From assembly GCF_022538115.1 (NCBI RefSeq), contig NZ_JAKZAL010000001.1, forward strand, positions 124,001-188,000: DNA of 64,000 nucleotides, read 5' to 3'. The notes under the pieces were generated by a model, which was given only the letters and a program-made list of their open reading frames with translations, did no database searches and was not told where the DNA came from. How positions within the stretch are numbered: the stretch's first letter is position 1; the number at the start of each line of letters is the position of its first letter. Shown in pieces: positions 1 to 8,575 of this stretch. The stretch is from Cognataquiflexum rubidum. GTDB taxonomy: Bacteria; Bacteroidota; Bacteroidia; Cytophagales; Cyclobacteriaceae. A program made the position numbers and the translations under genes.

Positions 1-1540
1 CATAATCATCGTAATCGGAAGTCCCCTCAGCGGAGAATTTGGCAGTCAGGGGAACTCCACCGGCATATTTATCCGACGAAGCACTGACATTCGGTTTGCG
101 GTTGCCGGCGTTGTATTCGATTTTGACAATGCGGGAATTGGCATTGCCACGAAACCAGGCGCTGCCGTATTCCAAGACATACAATGCACCATCCGGACCA
201 AAATCCATATCTATCGCCGAGCTGAAAGTTTCATTGGGTAGGAATCGCTCCATGGATTTGTAGTCTCCATTTTCATCCATGGTCACCGCCATGATCCATC
301 CCCGCATAAAATCCACTATAAGCCACTTGCCTTCATAATAAGCAGGAAATACAAAAGGGGCTTCTTTTTTGAAATCTGCCTTGCGGAAAACAGGTCCGCC
401 CGTAGCGCTTCTACCCGAACTTCCCAATATAGGGAACTCCTCCGAAACCCCGTAAGGATACCAGATCATCGCAGGCACTACAGGTGTAGGCAAATTTTTG
501 AGACCGGTATTGTTTACCGATTCATTGACCGGACTATTCACATCAAATGGTGCTCCATAAGTGTTGGTCGCAAGGTCATGTTTGTTGTAGGGTTGGTTGT
601 TTCCGATAAAATATGGCCAACCGAAAAATCCGGGACCTTTGGCCTGATTGAATTCATCATATCCTTTTGGTCCCCAAATAGAATCGATGGAGGCATCCGG
701 CCCTACCTCTCCCCAATATAGGTACCCTGTTTCACTGTCCAAAGTAGGTCTCCATGGATTCCTGTGACCCATTGTATAGATTTCCGGTCTGGTTTTTTCA
801 GTACCTACCGGAAATAAATTTCCCTCCGGAATCGTATAGGTTCCATCATCTTCAGGATGAATCCGAAGGATTTTTCCCCTCAGGTCGTTGGTATTGCCAG
901 GAGCGCGTTGGTCATCTGAACTCTCCATTCCGGGACGCTCGTCAAGGTTGGAGGATCCAACTCGTGGATTGACGGTGTTATTACCTACAGTAAGAAATAG
1001 GTTTCCTTCCTTGTCAAATACCATCCCCCCACCGGTATGGCAACATTCCTCCCGTTGGGTCGGAACTTCCAAGATTATTTTTTTGGTATCGGCATACAGG
1101 GAATCGCCATGCAATTCCCACCTTGCAAGGACATGCTTGGCTTCCGCAGGGTCTGCGTAATACATATAGATCCAGGAGTTTTTGGCAAAATCAGGATGTG
1201 CAATCACACCCATCAATCCCTCTTCTGCTTCCCTTACCCTGCCTTCTTTGTTGGTGTATTTGGTATTGACAGGAATGGTGGCGATAAGCTTCATCTCCCC
1301 GGTTTTCTCATCAAAAATCTTGATACCGCCCTTTCTCTCGACCAACAGGATTTTGTTTTGGGGGAGGAAAGTCATTTCCATCGGCTCGTCCATGCCTTCG
1401 GTAAGGACGACTTTGGTAAACCGGTTGTCCTCAGGTTTGACAGTAGTATCTTCGGTTTTTTTGCAGGAAAAAAATATCAATAGCAATAAAAGTCCAAAAA
1501 TTAACCGGAATTGAAAATGTGTTTTGTAGAGGGAAAGCAT
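1..1540 (-). CDS. PQQ-dependent sugar dehydrogenase-like lipoprotein with PKD-type domain (5' part; cut by window edge)
   Basis: Reading down from the ATG at 1540 the frame stays open to the window edge (about 513 codons), so the C-terminus is missing. The N-terminus is a lipoprotein signal with a lipobox (IFFSC) near residue 23. The body is a glucose/sorbosone dehydrogenase-type six-bladed propeller: EGMDEP, a CCHTGGGMVFD segment, LRGKILRI and GHRNPWRP are typical of this family. From about residue 490 the sequence (SRIVKIEY, then ADKYAGGVPL-like text leading to FSAEGTSDYDD) looks like the start of a PKD/Ig-like domain. In Bacteroidota such proteins often continue into a cytochrome c or ThuA-like part; that cannot be seen here. 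Expected to be an outer-membrane-anchored periplasmic enzyme oxidising sugars; the substrate is unknown. Confidence 0.85.
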   Translation of the reverse strand, partial: MLSLYKTHFQFRLIFGLLLLLIFFSCKKTEDTTVKPEDNRFTKVVLTEGMDEPMEMTFLPQNKILLVERKGGIKIFDEKTGEMKLIATIPVNTKYTNKEGRVREAEEGLMGVIAHPDFAKNSWIYMYYADPAEAKHVLARWELHGDSLYADTKKIILEVPTQREECCHTGGGMVFDKEGNLFLTVGNNTVNPRVGSSNLDERPGMESSDDQRAPGNTNDLRGKILRIHPEDDGTYTIPEGNLFPVGTEKTRPEIYTMGHRNPWRPTLDSETGYLYWGEVGPDASIDSIWGPKGYDEFNQAKGPGFFGWPYFIGNNQPYNKHDLATNTYGAPFDVNSPVNESVNNTGLKNLPTPVVPAMIWYPYGVSEEFPILGSSGRSATGGPVFRKADFKKEAPFVFPAYYEGKWLIVDFMRGWIMAVTMDENGDYKSMERFLPNETFSSAIDMDFGPDGALYVLEYGSAWFRGNANSRIVKIEYNAGNRKPNVSASSDKYAGGVPLTAKFSAEGTSDYDDY

Positions 1541-1728
1541 GGTTTGATGGGTTTAGGATCAAACAACTTAGTAAAAATTTTTCCTTGCTGCTAAAAAATT
1601 TTCAGGGATGTGTTTTTGGGGTTTTGATTGGTGGAAAAGGGGTGAGGAAATGGCAAAATGACCGATGACCGATGTTTCGGTCTGTTTAGAACTTAAAGGA
1701 TTCACTTGTCATTGCCAGCCTTTTTAAG

Positions 1729-1888
1729 GCCCTTTAGAGACAAAATATCGGTAGAAAATCAACATATAAGAAATTTTCCGTGCCTTTAGGTATGGAATAT
1801 ATTTTGTACCTAAAGGCAAAAAAATCAATGCCCATCGTTTTTTTCTACCCACGTTTAGTCCCTAAAGGGACTTTTGGGAAGGAATTGA
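1729..1888. repeat. Nested-palindrome repeat unit, copy A
   Basis: About 160 bp. It begins with a palindromic CCTTTAG core followed by AATATCGGTAGAAA, has a central hairpin (GTGCCTTTAGGTA... paired with TGTACCTAAAGGCA), and ends TTTTTCTACCCACGTTTAG followed by GTCCCTAAAGGGAC. The left and right ends are themselves inverted copies (GGTAGAAA against TTTCTACC), so the unit is a palindrome of palindromes. A second copy follows 35 bp later. No ORF of note lies inside it. Confidence 0.85.
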
Positions 1889-1920
1889 ATAAGTGGGCAT
1901 TAAATCGCAATGGTTTTGCT

Positions 1921-2083
1921 GTCCCTTTAGGGACAAAATATTGGTAGAAAGATTTCGCACATGATGGTTTTCCGTGCCGTTAGGTACGGAATATATTTTG
2001 TACCTAAAGGCACAAAAATCAATGCCCATCGTTTTTTTCTACCCACGTTTAGTCCTTAAAGCGACTTTGGGAAGGAATTGAGT
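1921..2083. repeat. Nested-palindrome repeat unit, copy B
   Basis: Second copy of the unit at 1729. It starts with a perfect GTCCCTTTAGGGAC palindrome, then AAAATATTGGTAGAAA, a central hairpin (GTGCCGTTAGGTACGGAA ... TGTACCTAAAGGCAC), and ends TTTTCTACCCACGTTTAG followed by a mutated GTCCTTAAAGCGAC palindrome. The central and right parts are nearly identical to copy A, while the 20 bp after GGTAGAAA differ. Confidence 0.85.
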
Positions 2084-2233
2084 TGTGAACCATCTTCTGT
2101 GCAAAAATGATGATTTGATTTAGTTCATGGCTGAGACTGGAATTCCCGGTACACCGGTCATCCGTCTTCGGTCTTCTGTCTAGTCTGAATAGGAATTTAA
2201 GATTACTGGCAAAGGATCTGATAACTATTTAAA

Positions 2234-3025
2234 CTACTCCATTTCCCCTAAAATCGCCAAAACCAACCTTGCTGAATTCTCTGAAGCGGGACCTACAAAT
2301 TGGTTGAAATTCATGCGGGCGTGGTTGTTGGCATTGTCGCTGCAGCTGCGGATGACAATAAAGGGAATGTCCAATGTCCTACAGATATGCGCCACTGCCG
2401 CCCCTTCCATCTCGGTAGCCAAAGCCTCAAACTCGGTATAGAGCCATTTTGCCTTTTCGTTGCTGCTGACAAAAATATCCCCTGTTGCAATCACCCCGCT
2501 GAAAACCTTTGGCTGCCTGTTGGCAATCGGAACAAAAACCACCTTTTGTGCTGCATTTTGACTTATCCGGAGCAAATCCTTGTCGGAATCAATGAACAAT
2601 TCGTCATGCGCACCCCCGCTTAATTTCCTGAATGGAGCAACAGAAAATCCCAAAGAATCCACTTTCCCGAAGTCATATTGCACCAACTTTTCCCCGATTA
2701 CCAAATCTCCCGGCAATGCTTCAGGATCCAAGCCCCCTGCCACTCCGGTAAAAATCAGCGTTGAAATTTTAAAATTCTCGGTAAGTACGGCCGTGCTGTA
2801 AGCGGCATTGACTTTGCCCACACCGGCTTTGAGGATGACAACCTTCTTGCCTTTCAGTTTTCCTTTGTAAAAATCAATTCCACCCCTACTTACTTTCTTT
2901 TGTCCCTGCATGGAATCGAGCAAAATGGCGATCTCCTGATCCAAAGCGCCCATCAGCGCAATCCGTTGGGCAGAGGCAGAAAAGGAAAAACCAACAATCA
3001 GTAATAGGAGCAAAAACTTTTTCAT
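2234..3025 (-). CDS. mtnN: Secreted 5'-methylthioadenosine/S-adenosylhomocysteine nucleosidase-like protein
   Basis: 263 aa from the ATG at 3025; a longer in-frame reading to 3118 is rejected because MKKFLLLLL at 3025 begins an excellent Sec signal peptide ending SASAQ. The mature part is an MTAN/Pfs fold: the N-terminal IALMGALDQEIAILL strand-helix (Glu31 at the position of E. coli Glu12), TGVAGGL, TEMEGAAVAHIC (Glu207, ribose-binding glutamate) and RSCSDNAN (Asp230, general acid). It should hydrolyse the N-glycosidic bond of methylthioadenosine, SAH or related nucleosides, but the signal peptide puts it in the periplasm, unlike the cytosolic family norm. Its ATG overlaps the stop of the purine permease (ATGA), so the two are translationally coupled, which suggests extracytoplasmic nucleoside cleavage with base uptake. 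Confidence 0.85.
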   Translation of the reverse strand: MKKFLLLLLIVGFSFSASAQRIALMGALDQEIAILLDSMQGQKKVSRGGIDFYKGKLKGKKVVILKAGVGKVNAAYSTAVLTENFKISTLIFTGVAGGLDPEALPGDLVIGEKLVQYDFGKVDSLGFSVAPFRKLSGGAHDELFIDSDKDLLRISQNAAQKVVFVPIANRQPKVFSGVIATGDIFVSSNEKAKWLYTEFEALATEMEGAAVAHICRTLDIPFIVIRSCSDNANNHARMNFNQFVGPASENSARLVLAILGEME

Positions 3026-4326
3026 AGCCAAAGGAAGAAAATAGAAAGGAGGGTGATGACGAAAAGGATGGGGTTGATTTCGGATTTTTTTCCGGTCAAT
3101 AATTTCAAAACAGTCCAACTGATAAAGCCAAACGAGATGCCCACTGAAAGGCTGTAGGTAAACGGTATCAAAGTAATTGTAAGGAAAGAGGGAATCGCCT
3201 CATCAGGTTTTCGCCAGTTGATTTTAGTCAGCGGCATCACCATGAAGGAACCCACCAATACCAAAGCAATAGAGCTTGCGATGGAGGGAATGATGGAAAG
3301 CAGCGGCGAGAAAAACATAAAAGGTAAAAACAGCAGTCCGGCTGTAACTGCTGTGGCGCCTGTTCTTCCTCCTTCTTCGATCCCCACTGCAGATTCGATG
3401 TAGGCTGTTCCCGAACTGCTTCCCACCAAACCGGCAAAAAGTGTTGCCATCGAATCTGTCAGCAAAGACTTGCGCATATTTCTTGGGCTTCCATCAGGAT
3501 CTTTCAGTCCCGAAGCTTCCGCCAAACCCACAAAAGTGGAAATCCCGTCAAATAGAATAGTGAACGTAAATACAAAAATCACCGGCACATAGGCGTATCG
3601 GAGCGAACCCAAAATGTCAGCTTTTCCTACCAGACTAAAGTCCGGCAACGCAAACAAACCGGTGTAATTGACCATGGTGGCCACACCGAAATTGACAGCA
3701 GAGGCATCTCCCCACCACCTGCCGATCGGCCAAGCCAAAAGGGTCGTGAAGATAATCCCGTAAATGATCGCTCCCGAAACCTTGCGGCTGATCAAGGCGC
3801 CCGTCACCAATAAACCTGTCATAAATGTCAGGCTGATAGGATCCTTGAAAGCGGCCATTCCTACGAGTGTGGCGGTATTGTCCACGATGAAGTGGGCATT
3901 TTGAAATCCTATAAAGCAGATAAATAACCCGATGCCTGCCGATACCGCATGTCTCAGCGCAACAGGAATGGATGCGATGATTTTCTCCCGGGTTTTGAAA
4001 ACTGAAAGCAACAGAAAGATCACGCCTGACCAAAATACTGCACCCAAAGCTTCTTCATATGTCAGACCATAACCTTTGACGGCGGTGTAGGTAAAGAAAG
4101 CGTTGATTCCCATGCCGGGTGCGACAACGATCGGATTGCGGGCATACAATCCCATCATCAGACTGCCGAAAGCAGACACCAAAACCGTTGCTGTCAATGC
4201 TCCCGAAAAAGGCATACCTGCCTCAGCCAAGATGGCAGGATTGACGATGATGATGTAGAAAGCCGCAAGGAAAGTGCTCGTTCCTGCCAGGATTTCAGTT
4301 CTAAGGTTTGTAGGTTTTACTTCCAT
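3022..4326 (-). CDS. NCS2 (AzgA-like) purine permease
   Basis: 434 aa, hydrophobic throughout with about 12-14 predicted membrane segments. The family signature NPIVVAPGMGINAFFTY (residues about 63-80) and the second-half signature with GSSSGTAYIESAVGIEEGGRTG (about 304-326, quoted in part) match bacterial adenine/guanine/hypoxanthine permeases of the AzgA type. It imports a purine base with a proton across the inner membrane. It is the first gene of a two-gene operon; its TGA overlaps the ATG of the secreted nucleosidase by 4 bp. The start at 4326 gives a short cytoplasmic N-terminus (MEVKPTNLRTEI) as expected. Exact purine specificity cannot be read from the sequence. Confidence 0.92.
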   Translation of the reverse strand: MEVKPTNLRTEILAGTSTFLAAFYIIIVNPAILAEAGMPFSGALTATVLVSAFGSLMMGLYARNPIVVAPGMGINAFFTYTAVKGYGLTYEEALGAVFWSGVIFLLLSVFKTREKIIASIPVALRHAVSAGIGLFICFIGFQNAHFIVDNTATLVGMAAFKDPISLTFMTGLLVTGALISRKVSGAIIYGIIFTTLLAWPIGRWWGDASAVNFGVATMVNYTGLFALPDFSLVGKADILGSLRYAYVPVIFVFTFTILFDGISTFVGLAEASGLKDPDGSPRNMRKSLLTDSMATLFAGLVGSSSGTAYIESAVGIEEGGRTGATAVTAGLLFLPFMFFSPLLSIIPSIASSIALVLVGSFMVMPLTKINWRKPDEAIPSFLTITLIPFTYSLSVGISFGFISWTVLKLLTGKKSEINPILFVITLLSIFFLWL

Positions 4327-4465
4327 GCATCAGATTCAAAAGTGGAAAGTAAGTCGAAGAGGATTGAAATGCAATTATATAAAGTTGAATGGAAAAGTAA
4401 TCGACCTGATATTGATTTCCGAAAAGCAACCAAGAAATGTTTTTACTGACGATTACATTTTGGCT

Positions 4466-4473
4466 TATCTTTG
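4466..4473 (+). promoter_or_regulatory. TAnnTTTG promoter box (TATCTTTG) of the PIN toxin module
   Basis: TATCTTTG fits the Bacteroidota -7 consensus TAnnTTTG and lies 36 bp upstream of the antitoxin ATG at 4510. A TTTTGG lies just upstream, but no clean -33 TTG at ideal spacing is seen. Confidence 0.55.
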
Positions 4474-4509
4474 TATTTTTAGAAATAAAGTAAACAAAAA
4501 ATAGATCAT

Positions 4510-4725
4510 ATGGAAACCATGTTGATTCAGATTACCAATCATAAGGCATATAAACTCCTTGAAGATTTAGAAGACCTCAACCTCATCAAAGTTCTTCAAA
4601 AAAAGGAGCAAACTCCTGAAAAACTCTCCGAAAAATATGCAGGAAAACTTAACCCAAAAGTAACAGAGGAATTGCAGGAGTACGTTTCAAAAAGCCGTGA
4701 AGAATGGGAAAGCAGGAATATTTGA
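4510..4725 (+). CDS. Putative antitoxin of a VapBC-like module
   Basis: 71 aa, highly charged. The N-terminal half (MLIQITNHKAYKLLEDLEDL) and the lysine/glutamate-rich helical C-terminal half resemble small antitoxins paired with PIN toxins in Bacteroidota. I do not see a classic AbrB or RHH signature, so the class is open. It overlaps the downstream PIN-domain gene by 22 bp in another frame, the usual antitoxin-first coupling. Met4 is an alternative start. Role (binding and neutralising the toxin, probable autoregulation) is inferred from context. Confidence 0.7.
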   Translation: METMLIQITNHKAYKLLEDLEDLNLIKVLQKKEQTPEKLSEKYAGKLNPKVTEELQEYVSKSREEWESRNI

Positions 4726-5093
4726 TAGACACAAATGCACTAATTGACTATCTAGGTATGAAACTTCCTAAAAAAGGAATGTCGTTCCTCAACGAAGTGG
4801 TGGACGTAGTTCCTTACTTATCTGTCATTTCAAAAATTGAACTACTTGGATTTAATACAACTGAAGAACAATATGCGATTCTATCTAGTTTTATTGCTGA
4901 TTCAGTGGTTTTTGATTTATCGGATAAGGTGGTTGAAAAATGTATCGAACTACGGAAGAAAACCAGAATCAAACTGCCTGATGCCATAATTGCATCCACA
5001 GCATTGGTTTATGATTTGAAATTAATCAGTCGAAATACTTCTGATTTTAACCATATTAAAGGTCTTGTTACTATCAATCCCCATTCAATTTAA
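4704..5093 (+). CDS. PIN-domain ribonuclease toxin (VapC-like)
   Basis: 129 aa, the usual PIN toxin length. The four acidic positions of the PIN active site are visible: Asp9 (LIDTNALIDYL), Glu46 (SKIELLGF), Asp93 (LPDAIIAST) and Asp114 (NTSDF). Such enzymes bind Mg2+ and cut RNA, often tRNA. Start at 4704 lies inside the antitoxin gene. Together with the antitoxin it forms a self-contained module next to a patch of decayed and accessory genes. Confidence 0.88.
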   Translation: MGKQEYLIDTNALIDYLGMKLPKKGMSFLNEVVDVVPYLSVISKIELLGFNTTEEQYAILSSFIADSVVFDLSDKVVEKCIELRKKTRIKLPDAIIASTALVYDLKLISRNTSDFNHIKGLVTINPHSI

Positions 5094-5232
5094 TGGTCAA
5101 CCTTTTTTACTTTTTAATTATTAGTGAAAGAGATAACTTATTTTTGGTGTTCTTGGAATTCTAAATTCATGGCGGTTCTTTGAAAAAAGAAACCTAATTA
5201 AAAGACAGTTTTTTGAAATTATTCCGAAACCT

Positions 5233-5730
5233 ATGTCAAGAAAAATCTTAAAATTCAGACTTGCCAAGCCAACAGACCTCAATGCCCTATGGGAAATCAT
5301 CCGGCCAATTATCCGCAAAGGAGGCACGTACGTGTTTTCGCTAGATAGCTCGGAAAAGGAAATGATGGCTTTTTGGATGGGTAAGGACAAAAGCACTTTT
5401 GTGGCAGAAATGGACGGTAAAATCGTAGGAACTTTTTACCTGAAACCAAACCAACCCGGTTTGGGAAACCATGTCTGCAATGCAGGATTTATGGTCGATG
5501 AAAAGGAAAGCGGCAAAAGCATCGGCAGACAGATGGGACTTTTTGCTTTGGCAGAAGCCAAAAAAGAGGGGTTCCTCGCCATGCAGTTCAACTTTGTAGT
5601 AAGCACCAACCAAGCTGCCGTCAAGCTTTGGCAATCCTTGGGATTTGATATCATCGGAGAAATCCCCGAAGCCTACCGACATCCCGAAAAGGAATTGGTG
5701 GGAGCGTATGTGATGTATAGGAGGCTTTGA
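5233..5730 (+). CDS. GNAT family N-acetyltransferase
   Basis: 165 aa with the GNAT layout: N-terminal RLAKPTDLNALWEIIRPI helix, beta-strand TFVAEMDGKIVGTFYL (about 55-70), motif A region VDEKESGKSIGRQMGLFAL (88-106) in which SGKSIGRQ matches the acetyl-CoA pyrophosphate loop Q/RxxGxG/A, and the C-terminal NQAAVKLWQSLGF that is typical of motif B. It transfers an acetyl group from acetyl-CoA to an unknown amine. It stands alone between the PIN module and a gene-poor stretch; no substrate can be deduced. Confidence 0.88.
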   Translation: MSRKILKFRLAKPTDLNALWEIIRPIIRKGGTYVFSLDSSEKEMMAFWMGKDKSTFVAEMDGKIVGTFYLKPNQPGLGNHVCNAGFMVDEKESGKSIGRQMGLFALAEAKKEGFLAMQFNFVVSTNQAAVKLWQSLGFDIIGEIPEAYRHPEKELVGAYVMYRRL

Positions 5731-5791
5731 CGTAGGTTTTTTCGAAAATTTATATGGAAAAAGTTTTTCCCTAAGGTAATAAGCTTCCCCT

Positions 5792-6127
5792 CTAGGCAAT
5801 CGGCTTCTTTAATTGCATATCAATGTCATTTAGATAAGCTATTGCGTTATCCAAACCTTTTCCAAAGTTGGGACCAGACCATGAAAATCTTAAAACATCC
5901 ATTCCGAACTTTGGAAAAGTTTATCAAATCTCCCCTAACTAAACGACATTGAATTGTATATCCACAGTATCCTTTAAGTCGGAGGTTGGAAAAAACACCC
6001 AATCCTTTCTGAAAAAAATCAGCACTTGGCCATCAGGTGATGTGCAGTGGCACTTTTTGAGTCGATCCTATATCGTCCGGTAAATTTCTCCCTCATCCAA
6101 CCTGACTCCAATACAGGAAGTATTACC
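5792..6127 (-). pseudogene. Decayed gene of unknown family (one frame, four stops)
   Basis: The 480-bp gap after the acetyltransferase is not empty. On the minus strand one frame from 6127 to 5792 reads like protein (SCIGVRLDEGEIYR; SPDGQVLIFFRKDWVFF; MDVLRFSWSGPNFGKGLDN; AYLNDIDMQLKKPIA) but is interrupted by a TAG between IYRTI and DRLKK, a TAG at 5939-5941 and an adjacent TGA-TAA pair. The last 36 codons form a small open frame from an ATG. I cannot name the family. The preserved frame with multiple stops is best explained as a pseudogene; no intact partner is present in the window. Confidence 0.5.
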
Positions 6128-6216
6128 GCAAAAAGTATACTAACAACCTGAATTTGTATTACCTGTCAGAAAACAGATAGCGGCAACTTTGTCCCGTGAT
6201 TTAAACTTTAAGCAAC

Positions 6217-7032
6217 ATGACAAAGACAATTTTAATAACAGGGGCAAGCAGCGGAATCGGAAAAGAAACTGCCAGATTATTTCAGGCCAAAGGTTGGAAT
6301 GTAATCGCCACCATGCGAAATCCGGACAGCGAAAGCGAATTAAGCACATTGGAAAATGTATGGGTCACCAAGCTTGATGTATTGGATCTGGATTCTATCG
6401 CAAAAGCAGTATCTGAAGGCATTCAAAAATTTGGGGGAATTGATGTCTTACTCAACAATGCAGGCTACGGCGCTTACGGACCCTTGGAATCATTTTCCAG
6501 AGACAAAATTTTACGTCAGTTCAATACCAATGTGATCGGGCTTTTGGACGTAACCAAATCAGTTCTTCCGCATTTCCGACAAAACAAAAAAGGATTGATC
6601 ATCAATATTTCATCCATCGGTGGCAAAATAACCTTCCCCTTGGGTGCATTGTATCACGGGACAAAATTTGCCGTGGAAGGCATCTCAGAATCGCTGCATT
6701 ATGAAGTGGAGCAGTTTGGCGGACAGGTGAAAATTGTAGAACCGGGGATGATCGCAACAGAATTTTCGGGCAGGTCATTTGACTTTAGCAATGATGACAC
6801 GATGGTCGAATACCAAAAAATCGTGGGTGCATTGATGGGTGCAATGCCGACAATGGCACAAAATGCTTCTCCCTCAAGTGTGGTAGCAGATGTGATCTTT
6901 GAAGCCGCCACGGATGGCAAAAATCAATTGCGGTATACAGCGGGCGAAGACGCCAAAATGTTGATAGCCAACCGCCAACAACATGATGATGCTACATTTA
7001 TAGGGGGAATCAAGGCACAGTTTGGACTTTAA
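6217..7032 (+). CDS. Short-chain dehydrogenase/reductase
   Basis: 271 aa classical SDR. Visible motifs: TGASSGIG at 8-15 (nucleotide-binding turn), NNAG at 80-83, the catalytic Ser near 132 (NISSIGG) and Tyr146/Lys150 in YHGTK. The residues after the first strand (MRNPDSE) favour NADP(H). Substrate unknown. First gene of a three-gene unit: a 12-bp gap separates it from the membrane protein, which in turn overlaps the AraC-type gene. In related bacteria SDRs of this kind commonly sit beside an AraC regulator. Confidence 0.9.
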   Translation: MTKTILITGASSGIGKETARLFQAKGWNVIATMRNPDSESELSTLENVWVTKLDVLDLDSIAKAVSEGIQKFGGIDVLLNNAGYGAYGPLESFSRDKILRQFNTNVIGLLDVTKSVLPHFRQNKKGLIINISSIGGKITFPLGALYHGTKFAVEGISESLHYEVEQFGGQVKIVEPGMIATEFSGRSFDFSNDDTMVEYQKIVGALMGAMPTMAQNASPSSVVADVIFEAATDGKNQLRYTAGEDAKMLIANRQQHDDATFIGGIKAQFGL

Positions 7033-7044
7033 AATCACACCTCT

Positions 7045-7542
7045 ATGAATCCGATTATCAAGTATTTCAATGGTGAAAAAGCTGAAAGCTATATCTTCGT
7101 CCTTGTCGGAGTCATTGCATTGGCAATGGCACTCTATTTCGTTTTTGGTTTAAAAACATCCTTTTGGAAAGGGGTTGCCATTCCTTTTGTGGTGGTGGCG
7201 ATCCTGGAAGTTATCGTGGGTTTTACGATTGTAACCCGCAGTGAAAATGACATGATCAGGGCAGAAAAGTTTGTCCAAAACGAGCCGGAAAAAATCAAAA
7301 CAGATGAAATCCCGAGAATGGAAACGGTCCTGCGTAATTTTGTGATTTACAGGTATGTGGAAATTGCATTGATTATCTTTGGCATCGTATTGATGTATAC
7401 CACACCAATCGATACTTTCTGGCAAGGCATTGGTTTGGGCTTCTTTATCAAAGCGGGTATTGTATTGGGATTGGATTTTTTTGCAGAAAGAAGAGGTCAA
7501 TTCTATCTGGAATATTTAAACAGTTTAATTGATAAAATATGA
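7045..7542 (+). CDS. Four-helix integral membrane protein of unknown function
   Basis: 165 aa with about four hydrophobic segments (residues about 17-36, 42-60, 95-118 and 126-145) separated by a charged loop (RSENDMIRAEKFVQNEPEKI). No catalytic motif is recognised. It lies 12 bp after the SDR and its stop overlaps the ATG of the AraC gene (ATGA), so all three genes should be one transcript. Function unknown. Confidence 0.75.
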   Translation: MNPIIKYFNGEKAESYIFVLVGVIALAMALYFVFGLKTSFWKGVAIPFVVVAILEVIVGFTIVTRSENDMIRAEKFVQNEPEKIKTDEIPRMETVLRNFVIYRYVEIALIIFGIVLMYTTPIDTFWQGIGLGFFIKAGIVLGLDFFAERRGQFYLEYLNSLIDKI

Positions 7543-8447
7543 AGCCGATCATCCACCTGTCCACCATCTCAGACCTCTACAGATTATTTGGTTTGGGACC
7601 AAATCACCATCCTTTGGTGGCTGTGTTGGATTTTAGTAAAGTTAGTGAGCAGGTTGAAAAGCATACCCGGATCAGCACTGATTTTTATTCGATCATGTTT
7701 AAGAATTACTGCAAAAACACGATCAAATATGGCCGGAAAAACATCGATTTTCACGATGGTAGTCTGATTTGCATTGCTCCCAACCAAATGATCGAAATGG
7801 ACGACGAAGTGGAATCCACGGAGAATATGATGGGGTGGGGCTTGTTTTTTCATCCCGATCTGATCCGGGCCACGTCTTTGAATGAGAAAATGAAGGACTA
7901 CAGTTTTTTCTCCTACGAAATCTCCGAATCTCTTCATCTCTCTAACAAGGAAAAAAACATCCTGTATGAATGCGTACAGCAGATTCGGACAGAACTGCAA
8001 GAAAACATAGATGTATACAGCCAAAATATCATCGTCTCCACGATCGAATTGTTGTTGAACTTTTGCTCCAGGTTCTATGGCAGACAAATGATCACAAGGA
8101 GTAATACCAACAAAACCATCGTGTCCCAAGTCGAAGGGATCCTCCACCAACACTTTACGTCTGACGAGATCAGCGAAAAGGGATTCCCGACAGTCAAATA
8201 CCTGGCTGAAAAAGTCAATCTATCGGCAAGCTAATTGAGCGACTTACTCAAAAAGGAAACAGGAAAAAATGCACAAGAGCATATTCATTATTTCTTGATC
8301 GAAGCTGCGAAAAACATTTTGATCAACTCTGACAAAACCGTCAATGAAATCGCCTATAATCTGGGTTTTGAATATCCCCAATATTTCAACAAACTCTTCA
8401 AGCAAAAAACCGGACAGACACCGTTGGAATTCAGGAATTTGAGTTAA
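7539..8447 (+). pseudogene. AraC-family regulator interrupted by an in-frame TAA
   Basis: Codons 1-231 (7539-8231) carry the ligand-binding N-terminus and the first helix of the AraC DNA-binding domain, ending KVNLSAS. A TAA at 8232-8234 follows, and the same frame then continues without shift for 70 codons (LSDLLKKETGKNAQEHIHYF, then VNEIAYNLGFEYPQYFNKLF) to 8447. The intact family motif is VNLSxSYLSDLFKKxTG, so TAA replaces a tyrosine codon by a single base change. Without the second half the protein lacks most of its two helix-turn-helix motifs and should not bind DNA. Its start overlaps the preceding membrane-protein gene. A sequencing error, stop-codon readthrough, or re-initiation at the TTG directly after the stop are alternatives. 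Confidence 0.88.
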
Positions 8448-8550
8448 AAAGAATCTGTTGGAATTGGCCTTTTTGTAGAATCCAATTTACAATTGCCTGC
8501 CTCTACTAGTTTCTGGTGTTGAAATGGAATTTTTTTACGGATTTTATACG

Positions 8551-8558
8551 TACATTTG
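8551..8558 (+). promoter_or_regulatory. TAnnTTTG promoter box (TACATTTG) of the DUF1778-GNAT module
   Basis: TACATTTG matches the Bacteroidota -7 box and lies 17 bp before the antitoxin ATG at 8576, leaving a leader of about ten bases. Confidence 0.55.
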
Positions 8559-8575
8559 AAAAAACATGTTAAGCC

